Source: Clytia hemisphaerica
Lineage: Eukaryota; Cnidaria; Hydrozoa; Leptothecata; Clytiidae
Reading direction: 5' to 3'
DNA: 64,000 nt
Assembly: GCA_902728285.1 (NCBI GenBank)
Contig: CACVBU010000918.1
Location: 1,011,086 to 1,075,085, forward strand
Part shown: positions 9,584 through 23,800 of the stretch, one piece after another
Layout of the letters: the number at the start of each line of letters is the position of its first letter
Numbering within the stretch: position 1 is the stretch's first letter
Notes under the pieces: model-generated
What the model saw: the letters and a program-made list of their open reading frames with translations, nothing else
Told to the model about the DNA's origin: nothing
Database searches by the model: none
Position numbers and translations under genes: made by a program

Positions 9584-12500
9584 GTTTCGAGAATCTCTTT
9601 GGGCTGACATAAATTTGGAAGAAAAACATACCCAGGTATATATGTGAATTTTTATGTTTTCTTTTCTTTTTTAATTCGTATGCCTGGTCAATTCCAAAAA
9701 AGAATGCGTAGAGATGTCGAGGATATCAATCTCTTGACCATTTCTTACGTTCTATTTAGTCTTGCTTCCTGGATGATGGGTAAAACTTGAAAATGTTCAA
9801 TATTACCTCATTTTTAGTTTTTCAAACTGTTTCACCCCTGAAATATCCAATTCAAGCTAAGCCTCCCTGGATATTAGCAAAAATTTCAGAGGTCTCCTTT
9901 GGATATATGCCTATTTTCAAGGCACCCTCCTCGAATTTTCAGGTTTGATAGGCGCCTCACTGTATGGAACATGCCACCTCTCTCTTAAAATAGCGAACAA
10001 ACTTTTTTTTCTACAGAAGCCCCGAGCCCTAAGTTATTTTATTCCATTATGTATAGCTTAACATTCTGCACGATAACTGTATGGGAGTACCAACGGAGAT
10101 TCATGGCTGGTATGCTTTCAAGAAACTGATCGAATCCATCAACGATTACATTAATTTATTCCCCATCCTATACAAGCTGGCTTCAAAGGTAGGCGTGGAG
10201 AAACTGTACTAAGCAAAGCAATACTTTAGACAGCCATTATTCTGCCCTGCCTATTTTGATTTTTAGAGTAGACAGGGCCAAAAGAACAAAGAGGCTCAAA
10301 AAATGCCGAAAAATAGGAGCAGTTCAAGAACAATGCTGGGCCTGGAATTTGTAAAAACAAAACCTAGAATACCTTTTTACCTTTTAGCTCTTTGATGTTG
10401 TGATCGTTTGGGTAAGGTAACGATGCACGAACCTGGATTTGATATGGAGATCTGGATTTAAAATTAACTAACGATCTTTTCCTTACTTCTTTCTATCAGG
10501 AAATCAGGAACAGACATTGGCTACAAGTCATGCATGTCACAAAGAAATCTTTTCAACTGGAAGCCAACATATTCAAACTCAAATTTATCCTAGATATCGA
10601 TTTGTTAAAGTAAGTTTCCATTTAAAGATGATTGAGAATTTTATAAAATGTGGACGATTTTACATCGAGGCCAAATTGTCGTCCGACTCGTACATTGCAT
10701 ACCGTAGCTGTTAAGTTTTGAAATCCAATGGCTCCCTTTTTGATAGCTTTCTACCAAAAGGGAGGATGTCATTGCTCTAAGTTATTCCACTTACCCCTAA
10801 TCTTTCTTTGATTGCTAAATAATGTAAAATAGAGTGGCTGAAGAGTCACCGAAACTGTGGCTTGTCACATCTTACAGTGCTGGCAGTTACAAAGGGATTG
10901 GTTCCCAGTTTCACATGATTGGCTATAGTCAATAAGTTAGGTCATTTTGATGTTTTTTTTTAACCTCTCGAATTCGAATCCAACCGGATTTCGGTGGACA
11001 TAAAGATTGATGTGTGTACTATTGTTTTTTTAGACACCGAGACGCAATCGAAGAGATACTATGTGGAAGTAAAGCTGAGTTAGAATTGGAAATGAAATTG
11101 AGACATATCGAAGAAGAGTGGACTGAACAGGTCAGAAAATCCAACTTCTTTCTAAATGTCATCTCAATGGTTATAACAGTTGAAATATCAGATTGATGAA
11201 TGATTTTCAATAATTTTTGAGACACTGTTTTAATGCTTTTAGCGAATAAACTTTTTGACATCTACTTTTGGTAGATTTCATCTTTTTATCACAATCTGAA
11301 TGTATTCCACTCACAATTACTTCTTTTGTCATCACAATAGATCTTGAAATTCCAATCATTCAAATCAAGAGGTTTAGTATTGTTTGACCAAGATCACATG
11401 AACCATTTGCTGGACACACTTGGTGATGCTAAAACCACACTTTCTGCAATGCTGACATCCAAGTATGTGAAGCCATTACGTGAAGAAGCGGCCACGTGGT
11501 CTTTGAAACTTGATGAAGTTAGCGAAGTTCTTGAAGAGGTGAGTTTTTGCTGTTGTTTTTTAAGGGAAAGAAAAATGACCTTTTCAAAAAAGCTCCTACA
11601 ACGTTGTTCAAATTCTTTTGATCTCATACAAATGATTTTATTGCTTCATGGATTTTTGATTTTCATTTCTAGTGGTTACTTGTTGAAGAATTATGGATCA
11701 ATTTGGAAGCTATTTTTAGCATTGAAAACATGATCAAGGTATGTATGAATGTTCTATCCTTAGGAGTTTTTTTTCTTTTTTACTTAAAAGTGAAACATCG
11801 TGCTGGATCCCATTTTCAAAAAAAAAAGTTCGACCTGCACTTTACATCAGAATTTCTTAGCACTCAAATATTAAAATACTTGTTGTTGTGGATGGGTCGT
11901 TTTGGGTATGTATGTGCGGACGGTAAGGGTTGGCTTTTTTACTTTACCGAGTCTCGGGTCAATTTTCCGCCCATTTTGCCTCTCTGAGGGTAACTATTTC
12001 GCTGAAATGTAGCTCTCTCTAAAAGTTTGGTTCGCACATACCCCAACCCCAACATTCCCTAACCCTAGTATACCACGCCCCGGGTGCACACACTCTAGTA
12101 GACCACGCCCGGGTGCACACACCCTAGTATACCCCGCCCCGGGTGCACACAAATCTTTACGAGGGGTAACGGGTAATGTATCTTCTAAGATCTCTGTCTG
12201 GATGTTTATAGTAACTTTAGTCGGAAATATAATCGAGTTCAACAGTTCTAAAATATCTTTTTTAAGTTTTTAATGTTAAATCACCTTTTTACCCTTTTTT
12301 ACGCCATTAAGCATTGACACTATTGAGGTTAAATATTGATAGATATTCAGCGACATCGAAAACGGAGCCTTCCCAGAACCTTTGTTCGCGCTAAGATGTT
12401 TTAACAAACTAACCAACCGTGATGCAAGGCAGACATGCCCTGCAAAAATATCAGCTTTGCTTTTAGAACAGAAATCTGAACGGAAATTCATTCTAGAGGT

Positions 12501-14840
12501 AAATTCGATTCCGTAATGCACTCATTTTTGGACCTACCTCCGGGTACCCCGGTGGAGGTCCTTTAAATTAACCCATGTTCGTCCGTTCGTTCGTTCGTTC
12601 GTCTGTTGCCAGCTTTTCTCGGGATTGGCTTATTACTTTTTTCTGTTTTTTGGCACAATGATGCAAAATGATGATTCTTAAAAAGTGACGGAGCCTGATT
12701 TTCGAAAACAAAATTTTACCGGCCGAAAATGCCGGAAATATGCCGGAAAAACTGTTTTTTTGACATTTTCTCGAGAATTTATCATTAGTTTTTTTTGATT
12801 TTTTGCTTAAAGATGTGTATTAACAATGTCCAAAACATGGCCGAGTCTGATTTTTGAGAATTTTTTTTTACCGGCCGAAAATGCCGGAAATATGCCGGAA
12901 ATCGCCGTTTTTCTGGATTTCCATTGGACTTTTTCCTTATAATTGGTTGTTTTTTTATTCAAAAACATTATTAATAGCAATGCCCACCATCAAGCATGTT
13001 TCAATTTTCAATAAAATTAATTTTTGAAGCCGGAACTATTTAAAAATCGCCGGAACAACCTATTTTCGCCGGAAAGACATATTTCTTGAATTTCTCGAGC
13101 TGTACTTTATATTTTTTATGAAATTTTGCACACTGATGCAAAATGACAATACCTAAAAAAATGTGACGGAGCCTGATTTTCAAAAAAAAATTTATATGCC
13201 GGAAAAACCGTTTTTTTGACATTTTCTCGAGATTTTATCATAAGTTTTTTCTGATTTTTTGCTCAAAGATGCGTATTCGCAATGCTCAAAACATGGTCGA
13301 GTTCGATTTTTGAGAAAAAATTTTTTTCGGTTGAAATCGCCGTTTTTGCAGATTTTCATTGGATTTTTTTCCTGATATTTCAATGTTTTTCACACAAAAA
13401 TATTACCGATAACAATGCTCACCATCAAGCATGATTCAATTGTCAATAAAACTCATTTTTGCGACCAGAACTTTCTATTTATTTTTCCCCTACAACCCTT
13501 CCCTCTCCCCCCATCAGCAATCAATGATGAATTTATTGGGTTATGCATTTTCCCTAAACGTTATATTTTCTGACTGATTTTTTTCATTTATTTCCTCGCA
13601 TTGCTATCTAACTTTCATCATCAGGTAGGTCCATTCAGCTTGTTAAATTTCTTTTCACACACAGGAACTTCCGGAACAATCAACAAGTTTCGTTAAAGCA
13701 GATCGCTCCTATATGAAATTGATGAAGAAATCCTCGGAAACTGCCAACGTTTTACAGGTATGACAAGTTCCTTGGTATGACAAAGATATTCTTTATTCAA
13801 GAGTTAGCGAATAGAATTTCATGAGCCTTTACCTATTATAAAATAAATTCTAAATGTTAGTTATAATTGGGTTACCTTTGTGTAGAGAGACTTTATTTCG
13901 AATCTTTTTGTCAAAATGAAACTTACATAGACTTCGCTTCAGATTACCGGCCAGTTCAAAACATCAAAAACCGTCGCAAAGGCTAGTCAAAACCACGACA
14001 GTAAACCAAGATAACGGCGACCATTTTACTCTTATGTGAATAGCCTCTGGTATCGATAATACTATCAAATATGGTATCGAAGAATAATCTATATTGGAAT
14101 AAGAAAATTTGAGAATCTTAACTGAACTGTTGGATCTTTTTTTCTTTCTTGTTTGTTTCAGTGTTGTCTTGGTGGAGATGTTTCTAAAGTGTTGACGATC
14201 AAACAAATTTATCGTGAACTAGAAACATGTTTCAAAAGTTTGAAAGGCTACCTCAATGAAAAACGAAAGGTTTTTATTGTAAAGTTAGATAAAAATTTGG
14301 AATGAAGTTAGGCATAAATCTAAGCATTTTTTGTTCTCAACTTCAGTTGAGCTAGAATCTGAGAATGTCTGTCTGTCTGTCTGTCTGTCACCTCAAAGCT
14401 TTGGGCCAGAGACTTCAAATCAAAAATGGTCCAATTTGGCTGAAAATTTGCACACTTGTTCCTTGGGTGAATATCTGGGTTTTTTTTTTTCATTTTTTGA
14501 AAATTTTGATTTTTAGCGACGTGGTCACGAGTTTTTCGCCAATACGAGGCTAAAACTTTTCTTTTATCAAAAATCTTATTTTTTAATATTTTAATTTTTA
14601 TTTCTTATGTTTACAATTGGGCCTACGAGTAATTTGAAAGATACTTAAGTTGAGCCAGTGCGGTTAGTACGTTCGACAGTGATTTATATAGGGGCATATG
14701 TTATTTATATCTTTTCTATCTCAATACAATATTCCTTCTTCTTTTCAGGTTTTCCCAAGGTTTCATTTCGTACCAGACGAAGTGTTGTTATGTATGTTGA
14801 GTAAACGATTCTCCATTGAAACTGTCACTCCTTATATCAG
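9584..14840 (+). CDS. Dynein exons 1-9: linker domain (DHC_N2), first part
   Basis: Exons read as 9584-9635, 10057-10188, 10500-10609, 11034-11130, 11341-11538, 11673-11738, 13665-13757, 14162-14269 and 14749-14840. Diagnostic linker phrases are EIRNRHWLQVM (family: LR.RHW), LRHIEEEWTEQ, WLLVEELWINLEAIFS (W...Q..W.YLE.IF), ELPEQSTSFVKADRSYMKLM, YLNEKRK and VFPRFHFVPDEVLLCMLSKR (family: FPRFYFLS.DELLEILS). The linker is the lever that swings during the power stroke. The first visible exon begins in the middle of the protein, so upstream exons must exist. Splice sites follow consensus, for example TTTCTATCAG|GAAATC and GTTAAA|GTAAGT. Confidence 0.85.
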
Positions 14841-17800
14841 GTATGAGTTGTTTTTATATCGGGTAACATTTTTGAATTTGTAACTATTTGATAAAAAATT
14901 TTCGCGGTAAGAAATGTTCACGATTTTCGATAATGACGCAAATTCACAAGCGTTAATTCGGTGAAAAATTCATAAAAGCTGCTTGCGAAAGTCGCAAAAA
15001 TGTATATCAAATTTTTTAAAGACACTATGACACTGTGATCTGTTATTTTCCTCTTTTCGAAATTTATCAAACTGACAAAAAACTACTCTGATTTAACACA
15101 ATGGTGGTCCCTTCAGTTAACAACGCCTTATAAAATTTACTCCATACTTCAATATTTCGTTAACTCGAACAAATCTGTTAATGCAATGCTATGTAGATTC
15201 CAATGAGGAAAAAAAACGTAAAATGTAGAAGCAACAAATATATGAAACAGAAAAATTAAGCCACTGCTTAAGTAGAAATTTTCGTCATCTTTCGTGACTT
15301 CATCAACACCAACTTCATTAGATTCCAATGTATAACCTTATTTTTGTATTTTACTTTTAACAACAAAGAGATGTGATCTTGGCAGTGAACAGGTTCGATA
15401 CCATCACCACCAATCAGAACCACCGAGCATCAATTGATACATCCAGAGCTTCCAGTGGATCACCACAATCATTGAAAACCAACTTAATGGATATGCCCGT
15501 TAAACAGCAAACAAGAAAAAAGGTATTGTTTTTTAAAAGGTTTTCTTCCCGACTCTGATGATGCAAAGGGCTCGCGTATTTTTAAACGAGCACAAAATCT
15601 TAGTAAAGTAAGTCTGCGACCGCAGTCGGAGACGACACGAAGGTTCCTCTTTCGATAGCTATCTACCTGAAGGTAGGGAGGGTGCCAGTCTTTCTCCCTG
15701 GATTGCTCCACTTACCTTTGATCCTTCTCTTAATTGCTGAGCATCAGGCAGAGAGACATCAAGTACCATTTTGAGAATCTTTGGTATGATCCGGCTGGGG
15801 TTGAACCCACAACCTTGCGAACCGTAGCCGGGTGTTCTACCACTGCACTACCGTTCGCTAAAATCTTTCACTGTCAGTAGAAGGGGCAAACCTTTTGTGA
15901 AAATACTATATACCTTATTGGAACTAATTTTCGCGGGTTTTAATTTTAGCGTTTTTCGCGGTTTTTCGTCAAAATCGCGAAAATTTGATCCCGCGAAAAA
16001 CTTTGAGAGTTGAAAACCGCGAAAATTAATTCCCGCGAAATGCAATTTTTTTCCAATTTTATCGAAAATCTTGAAAAATCCCTAGGAAAATGAAAGAAAT
16101 TTGTCCAAAAAAGGGCAAAACCGCGAAAATTAAAACCCGCGAAAATTCCAGAATGGAAAAAACCGCCAAAATTAGAACCCGTGAAATGCAATATTTCGGA
16201 TATTTTTTTTCGACCGCGAAAATTAGTTCCCGCGAAAATTAGTTCCAATAAGGTAACTCTTATGGAATTCTAGACTATTTTAGGACCAAAGCCTTAAGGA
16301 GTTCTGCCTCTATTTCAATTTATGTTTTTGAACTGCTATGAAATTCCGCAACATTTCAAATCTTATCCCCTAGCTAAGAACGATTTTTTGTACATAATTA
16401 AGATTGGCAATGCAAATAATAATTTGGCCCTGATTTGGTGAAAAATGCGGTCTCAGTGATGGTGTTAGGATCACTTATTGACTAGATTCATGAGATATTC
16501 ACAACTAAAGCATTACAACATTGAAATAATTTTCTAAAAGATGTATTTAAAAGAATTGAAATGAAATTATCTATAAAAAATATATAAGTTTTAAAATATA
16601 AAATATACCCATGTAACAGAGACCCTGTCAACAAAGCCTATAATACTCAATGGCTAAATCACACAGCCGGTGATAGAGAAATATTTTGAAAACCCATTCC
16701 AAATAAGATGTTTAATACCGTTAGCACTCATCATCATCGGGTCATTACTACAGGGGTGTCGAAACACTTTTTCTGAAAATTGTCTTAAGGACAAAGTTTA
16801 TAAATATTATTTCCACAAGTAAAACTTTCAAACACCACCACAACTGAATTAAAAATTATGATATCGAAGGTTATTAATTGCAAAAATACTAAAAAAAAGT
16901 TTAAATAATACCTCTAGGAAGTTTAAAAATACAGACCAAGCAGGACAAAGTACACAAAGTACTAAGTTATTATGAATACTGAATGATTTCTTTATAAGTT
17001 ACGCTTTGTTTATAAGAAAAATTTAATAAGAAAATGAGGCTCAGTTTTGACCCCAAAACCTAAGAAACAATTATGAACAATCCCAGCCTCAGTTCTTAGA
17101 TATGAAAATTCTGTATTCAAGCCTTCTTTTGAAACAATAAGTAAATAAAGTAATCATGTTAAAAACATTTCAAATTTAAAATCATGAAAAAATGAGAAGA
17201 ATTAAGCATCAGCTAAAACTTACTAGTTCCTTCTAAAAAAGCGCATTTATTACTTATTTGTTTTGGTTTTGCTACCAAAGTTAATTACTTTTAGGAATTG
17301 AGCATATATAGAGGAGTTTCCTCCAACATAATGCATCACGCCATTCCCCTCTATAATAATACAAACAATGATGTCTGATTGGGTCAGCTCCATCTTTGAT
17401 CGGATCAGTATAACTCATCTGCGTTCCATCAATCCATTTCCAAGGATGAATATCTCCATCTTTATGTCCTCCAATCCAAAATGGCCAATCACCTCTATGA
17501 ATAGAATTGAAATAAAAACATTAAATTCATACTTCATAACGGAAAATCTTGTGATGTACCTCTTAACCAATCAGATTTTATTCTGGCGAGGGGAGACAAA
17601 CACTATGGTTTAACTCCCTATTAAAATATGTTATTTACCTTACACTCGTTAACTTTTAGTAAATTAAGCCTTTTAAATGTCTGCGACCGCAGTCGGAGGC
17701 GACCCGAAGGCTCCTCTTTCGATAGCTATCTATCTACCTGAAGGTAGGGAAGGTGCCACTCTTTCTCCCTGGATTGCTCAACTTATCCTTGATCCTTCTC

Positions 17801-20800
17801 TTAATTGCTGAGCATCAAACAGAGAGGTATCAAGTACTATTTTGAGAATCTTTGGTATGATCCGGCTGGGGGTTGAACCCACAAGTTTTCGAACCGTAGC
17901 CGGATGCTCTACCACTGCAATACGGTCGCTGTACTACGGTCACAGCTTTCAGACGTCATGGCTTAGAATTCAGATGAAAAACAGATAATTAGGATATCAT
18001 TTACTGCACATTACTTTGAATGGCTAATTATCATTTTCTTAGAAACGGAGACCCGTAAAACATCTAAGCGCAATCTATCCGGGAGTTTATACTCTGGCTT
18101 TTCACATTTAAGAATTTTCACAATGTCGACTCAAAAATAAAAAACATACCTTTTATGAACTTCCCCTCTGAGATAATTGTTTTCTTCCAGTGAATGGATG
18201 CTAGCAAGACGAGCGCCCATTGCTTGGCAAGCTTTTTCTGCATCTTGCCAATATAGGTATGCTGTTCCGAAGATAAATTTTTTAGAAATCTCGTTTGGCT
18301 TTGTTGTTGTTGTCGGTGTAGTCGTTGTTGTCGTCGGAGTTGTCGTTGTTGTGGTTGGAGTGGTCGTTGTTGTTGTCGGAATGGTCGTTGTTGTGGTTGG
18401 AGTGGTCGTTATTGTGTTAGGAGTGGTCGTTGTTGTCGTCGGAGTTGTCGTTGTTGTGGTTGGAGTGGTCGTTGCTGTTGTCGGAATGGTCGTTGTTGTG
18501 GTTGGAGTGGTCGTTGTTGTGGTAGGGGTGGTCGTTGTTGTCGTCGGAATGGTCGTTGTTGTGGTTGGAGTGGTCGTTGTTGTGGTTGGAGTGGTTGTTG
18601 TTGAAGTTGGGGCGGTCGTTGTTGTGGTTTTATTGGCAGTTGTAGTTGTGATTTTTGTTAGGGTCGTAGGTTTTGTTGTTACAACTTCACAAATGCTAGC
18701 AAGATGCCCGCCACGTGCTTTACAATCATCCTCAGCATCTTGCCAACTTTGGAGAGTTGTACTGAGGTAATAATTCCCTGAAACGATGATGTGGTTCATC
18801 AATATCAAATAGTTGATTGTTGATTTTAGATTAAATTGATTAAGAACACCTTATTGTATTGATAAAGTAAGCATGTATATTTTTATCTCGGTACTGTTAA
18901 TATATCCTCCATTACTGAGGGAGTTTATCCGCTTTTCTATTTGCGTTACATCAAATCCTGATGTGGAGTGCCGAATGCTTTACCGACTGAGTAAGCTACC
19001 CGATCCATGGTTTATTTCAAAAAAAAATTAAACATACCTGCTTGTCCTTTAACTAGGATAGCCAACGAAAGAAGAACTGCATAACTAAATAAAATAATTT
19101 TCAATTCCATATTTGATGTCTTTGAGCTCTTTCTTATGAAGTAATTAGATGTTGAATGAATTTGCTTGATATCTTGACCATTTTTATAGCAATTTTTCAA
19201 AGGCTATTTCTGGTCCTATACGTGATCGATGTCATAAAAAACGCGTAATAAAATGTAAATCTAACGTAAAAAATGGTACGTGGTTTGATTTATTCAATTG
19301 GCAGGGTTAAGTGTCCTCAGAACAATCACGTTTTATCCATGCAATCGATTGTCTGTGCAGTGATAATATAAAATCCTTTGGCAATAACTTATATTTCCTC
19401 GATTGGCTTCAATCACTCTAAATAAGCTTGAAATACCGACAGTGAGATTTTCATCTTTTAAACCAATTGAAATTGAAAGATCCTAGTTTTTCAATCATAC
19501 CCTAGTCAAACTTGCTTGAAAAGGGATTGTGATGCTTAAGGGCCAGGACACACGTGAAGGTTAAAAATATATGTCTCGATCCAAAAGAGGAAGTCAGTCT
19601 AATTTGATAATTATGGAAGGCTTACCTGTTTAATGCCAATTTTCGTCCGGGAAGTTTTACTCTGCCATTAATTATCATTGATCTAATTTGGTCTTAATCA
19701 CAACAATTGATAAGCGTCATAAACTTTTTCTTCGAATTTTTTAATGACGTGGGAAGAAATCGGGGAAAATAGAATAGGCAAGTCGACTCTTGACTTGAAT
19801 GGCTCTTTTTAGCTTTTAGTATCATTTTGCGACGACGAGCGCGTTTCCGCTAGCCTTCGTTCGCAATATTCACTCATTTTTCAACAGGCTAAGTAGAAAG
19901 CAAGAAAGGTCTTACCCCGCTTAGTATATCCATCCGCTTTGCTTCTAGAACGAAAAATCAAGCTGGAATTCGTTCTAGTTTATTCTCAGGGTAAGCTTTC
20001 CTTACTTTCAGTTTAGCCTGTAAAGAATGCCGTAGTGTGAACGAAGGCTATAGGAAACATGCTTGTCGTGGTAAAACATCTATCAAAAAACAAAAAATTA
20101 TCCATTATTTTCAATACACTTAGACTTTGAAGTTCAAAGTGCTAAAAAATAAGAATATCAGAGAAATTTACAGCTTCCAACCTCTAGATATGAAACATGA
20201 GGGTATTTGTAGTTTTTGTGATCTTTTTTTCTGACTACATTTGACCTTTTCTAAATAAAGGCTCTCTCTCTATCAGCTTAACCGGTTAAGACGAAAAACT
20301 TCTTCGGAGATTTTCCTTCAAAAAAGTTCGGAATTTTTACAATCTCTCTACACCTCTCTGTTAGTATGAATGCTGCTTGGGACTACAGTTGATGCTCTCT
20401 TATTCAACGTTCAAATGTGCGATACCAGTCCATTATTCGATAATATTGAAAGTCACCGTCAAAAAGAAATTTCATTCACGACGCTATATCAAGTAGATAT
20501 TCGACAAGAAAAATCGGATACCGAAAATTATTCAGTCGAGCTTGATGATATTCGACGAAGCGAAGCTGAGCCTAAAGGCTCGGAAAATATGACGAAAAAT
20601 CTAAACTCGAAAAATATTTCCCATACTGAACTCTGTACCGTGTGATAACTATTACTTATTCAATGAAAATTGAATTCCCCCTTTAAAATCGAATTAGAGA
20701 GCGTCAATTGTACTTTCATTGACTTTACATTATAAAATCTTATTTTTCATTTCAAATTTCCCCACTTCTAGTTTTCGATTGCAATTCAACAACGTGAAAG

Positions 20801-23800
20801 ATTCTCGATGCAATCAGCATTTGAAGCACGTAATTCACAACGAGGAAGCTACTTCGATTATTTGTTGGACTCTTCATCAATCACCGTCACACCAGATACA
20901 TCAGTCACTGCAGTAGTCGATTCTCAAGGAGAAAAAATGTACCTCGATAACCATGTAAGCTCGATTCAAACCATGTTCTAACCTTACAAGTGGTGTATCC
21001 ACCGAGGGGGGTAGGAGTGGGGTCCAAAATTGATCAAAAAGTTTTCCCAATAGAATCTTTAGGTGTCTGTAGTTTTTGTGACCTGTTTCTGGCTACCTTT
21101 AACCTTTTTAAGGCCTCCTTTAAAAGTTGTTTGGCCTTTTTAAAACAAAAATTTTTGCTTGCGGAGCCCAAATTACAAAGGAAATTTTCTATGACATGAA
21201 ATTTCATGTTTTCTTCACTGTTTGTGACCTTTTCTCCGAAACTTGTGGCTACATCTTTGCTTGCAATCACGGTTCGTCTTGAAGTGAAATGAAGTTGATG
21301 TTATCCATCAATGTTTGTGATACTGATAGCCTTCTGCTCCTCCTCCTAACGAAAAAGTATAAGGTCTACGAATCAGTCTAGGTTTGTGATTAAGATTATT
21401 TTTGACCAATAGTTTCTAAGCTACTATTGTTTTGTGTTTCTGAAAGATATGGAACCTTAACGTCTGAACATATCAGTGAGGTTCTAAACCTTTTGAAGAC
21501 CTTAGAAGGCCTAGAAGCTATTTGATGAAATTTTATCGGCTTTGTTGCACCATCTGGCACCATGTTAATAAGTAAGCACAAAACTACTTACCACGTCCCA
21601 AGGGGCTTCTTCGCCAAAGATTTTTCAATTAACAAACACTTATTTATTTCTTTTTCAGATTTTATTGGAAGGTTACGTCGAGACATGGATGTCAAAAATC
21701 TTGAGCGAAATGAAAAACTCAGTCAAGCAACTCTTATCGACCTCTATTCAAAAGTTGGATAATGGTGTACCTTTCGAAGAAGTCCTCTTGAATACGCCCG
21801 CTCAAATTGGTGTCATTAGCTTTTATTACTACTTCACCAAAGAAACTGAGCGCGCGGTATTGTTTTTGCGCTCCGATCGTAAATCATTGACTAACTTAGC
21901 GAAGAAGTTTTCAGGATTGTCCAATCGTTTGAGCTATATGCTATCACGTGGTGTTTATCGTCCAATGAATGTTAATCTAAGCAAAACACAAAAGATCAGA
22001 GTTGAAAATGTTTTAGGTGTAAGTAGAATGTTTTTTGTTTCTGTTGACTTTTTTCATTGGGTGAAGGGACGGCGGATATATATCATTTCAATGATCTACC
22101 CATTGGCATCTCGCTCTTTGAACAGGCGTCGTTTCTTTGGACAAGCGTCAAATTATTGAAAACTCACACAATGGGATCAAAACTCTTTTGATACCCCCTA
22201 AACAATATATCTTCAATCCTCTATGAACAGTTTTTATTTTGTTGAATTAAAACTGTAATGTTCTTAAGCAAACGAGAGAAACATAACTTGTTGTCATTTT
22301 TTCGACTCATCCTTTATTCTTCGGATGGTTCCGACTTTAATGAGCTATCTCTTCTGGATTCTTTACGATATTTCAGACCCCCGGTCCCCTGGATCTACCA
22401 GGCTTTTAAAGTTAGGGTTGGGGGGGGGGGTGGTGAAACTTTCTTCTGTTACAACCGAATCACAAGGATAAGGTGATATTGCCTCAAATCTAATTAGGCG
22501 AGACCAATTTAATTTGTTGTTCTACGGACAGATCGTTAGAAAAATATGGGTCGGTCGGCAAAATAAGAATAAATTTTTCATTTATCAGGGTTGGTAAGGT
22601 ACCGAGAATATTTTCCAATAAGTATCTGGATCAAAGATTCATAATAAAATTTTAGTGTATGGAATGCTTTTTATGATTTTTCAATTTCTTGAATTAATTT
22701 TCAGCTTTATTCAAGTTTAATTTTTAAAAATAACTAGTGTGTAAAATATATTGTAGTGGAAATTCGATATTATTATGTTTTTGATTTTAGCAAAAATAGG
22801 GTCGTTCGGGCCCGTAGAACAACAAATTAAATTGGTCTCGCCTTAGCAGGTAAGAAACTGGACAAAACGAACGTAATATCCAAGCTGACACACAACGTTC
22901 ATTCAACGTTTATCTATCTAGCGTTATATGTACGTCGTGAACATTAGATTAACATCGAAACAGCTGTTCGCCAGCTGGGTTATCGCGCTCTCAATCTAAC
23001 TGGTACAATTCTTCCATCATTCCGATATATACATTTTGTTACTTTCTTTTATCCAGCTTTGTTTCTTCGCCGTAAGCACCATCGATAAATTGATTGCCGT
23101 CAAAATGCGAGATACGAACGATTTTGAATGGCGTCAAACATTAAAATGTTATGCAGGTGATGCCCAGTACCTTCAAACTACCCGAATCAATTCGCCCCAG
23201 CCCCCTCGAAGTCATACGCCTACACGGAAGAATATGTCGCCACCCAGGAGCCAAACACCGCGAATCGAGACGATCGATGAGAGGGGCGTCCAACCAGTTC
23301 ATATCAAGCTTCTAGACTTCTCTTTCACCTATCAAAATGAATTTCATGGCTGCCAACTAGGGTCCGTTGTCTGGGTAACGTCAGACAAAGCTTTTTTAAA
23401 TTTGATGACTTCATTGACCAATGGGAAAGCAGGATGCGTGTCATGTGACCAACCAACGGGACGAAGTGGCATCATCGATGTAAGTTTATTTCGAACCTTA
23501 AAAATGAAAATTCTAAAGGCGATAATTAAACTTCAATTGTTACTAAAACTTTTTCTGCTTTGAGTGCATCGTTGATTTTGAAAGTTCATTGCGACTTTAT
23601 GTACTGTTATTATGATCTAGTCCGTATTTTATGTTATCGTTATGTTTTGATTTGGAGCATTCCTCTGTGAACTTAGCTATTTACACTTGGCGCTGTAAAA
23701 GCAGGACACGTAATGAAACCCTCCCCCACTTCAAAGAATATTATCCCCAACATACCCTGATATTTCATCTCCATCCGAATATTACATTGTTAACGCTTGC

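Noticed and set aside
12355-12503. Open stretch on the plus strand between AG and GT that could be a dynein exon
   Set aside because: Exon 6 (IFSIENMIK) joins exon 7 (ELPEQ) in the family pattern with no gap, and this sequence is related to a dispersed repeat at 19.8-20.0 kb.
15780-15862. tRNA gene candidate
   Set aside because: It has box A and box B but no acceptor-stem pairing, and continues into a repeated SINE body also present at 17.7 kb.
18177-18770. 197-codon Val/Gly-rich frame on the plus strand
   Set aside because: It is the complement of the lectin's Thr/Pro minisatellite; the minus-strand reading has a signal peptide, lectin motifs and consensus splice sites.
20370-20645. 91-codon plus-strand frame with an Asp/Glu-rich end
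   Set aside because: It lies inside a pogo-like MITE whose other copy at 42.2 kb does not keep the frame.
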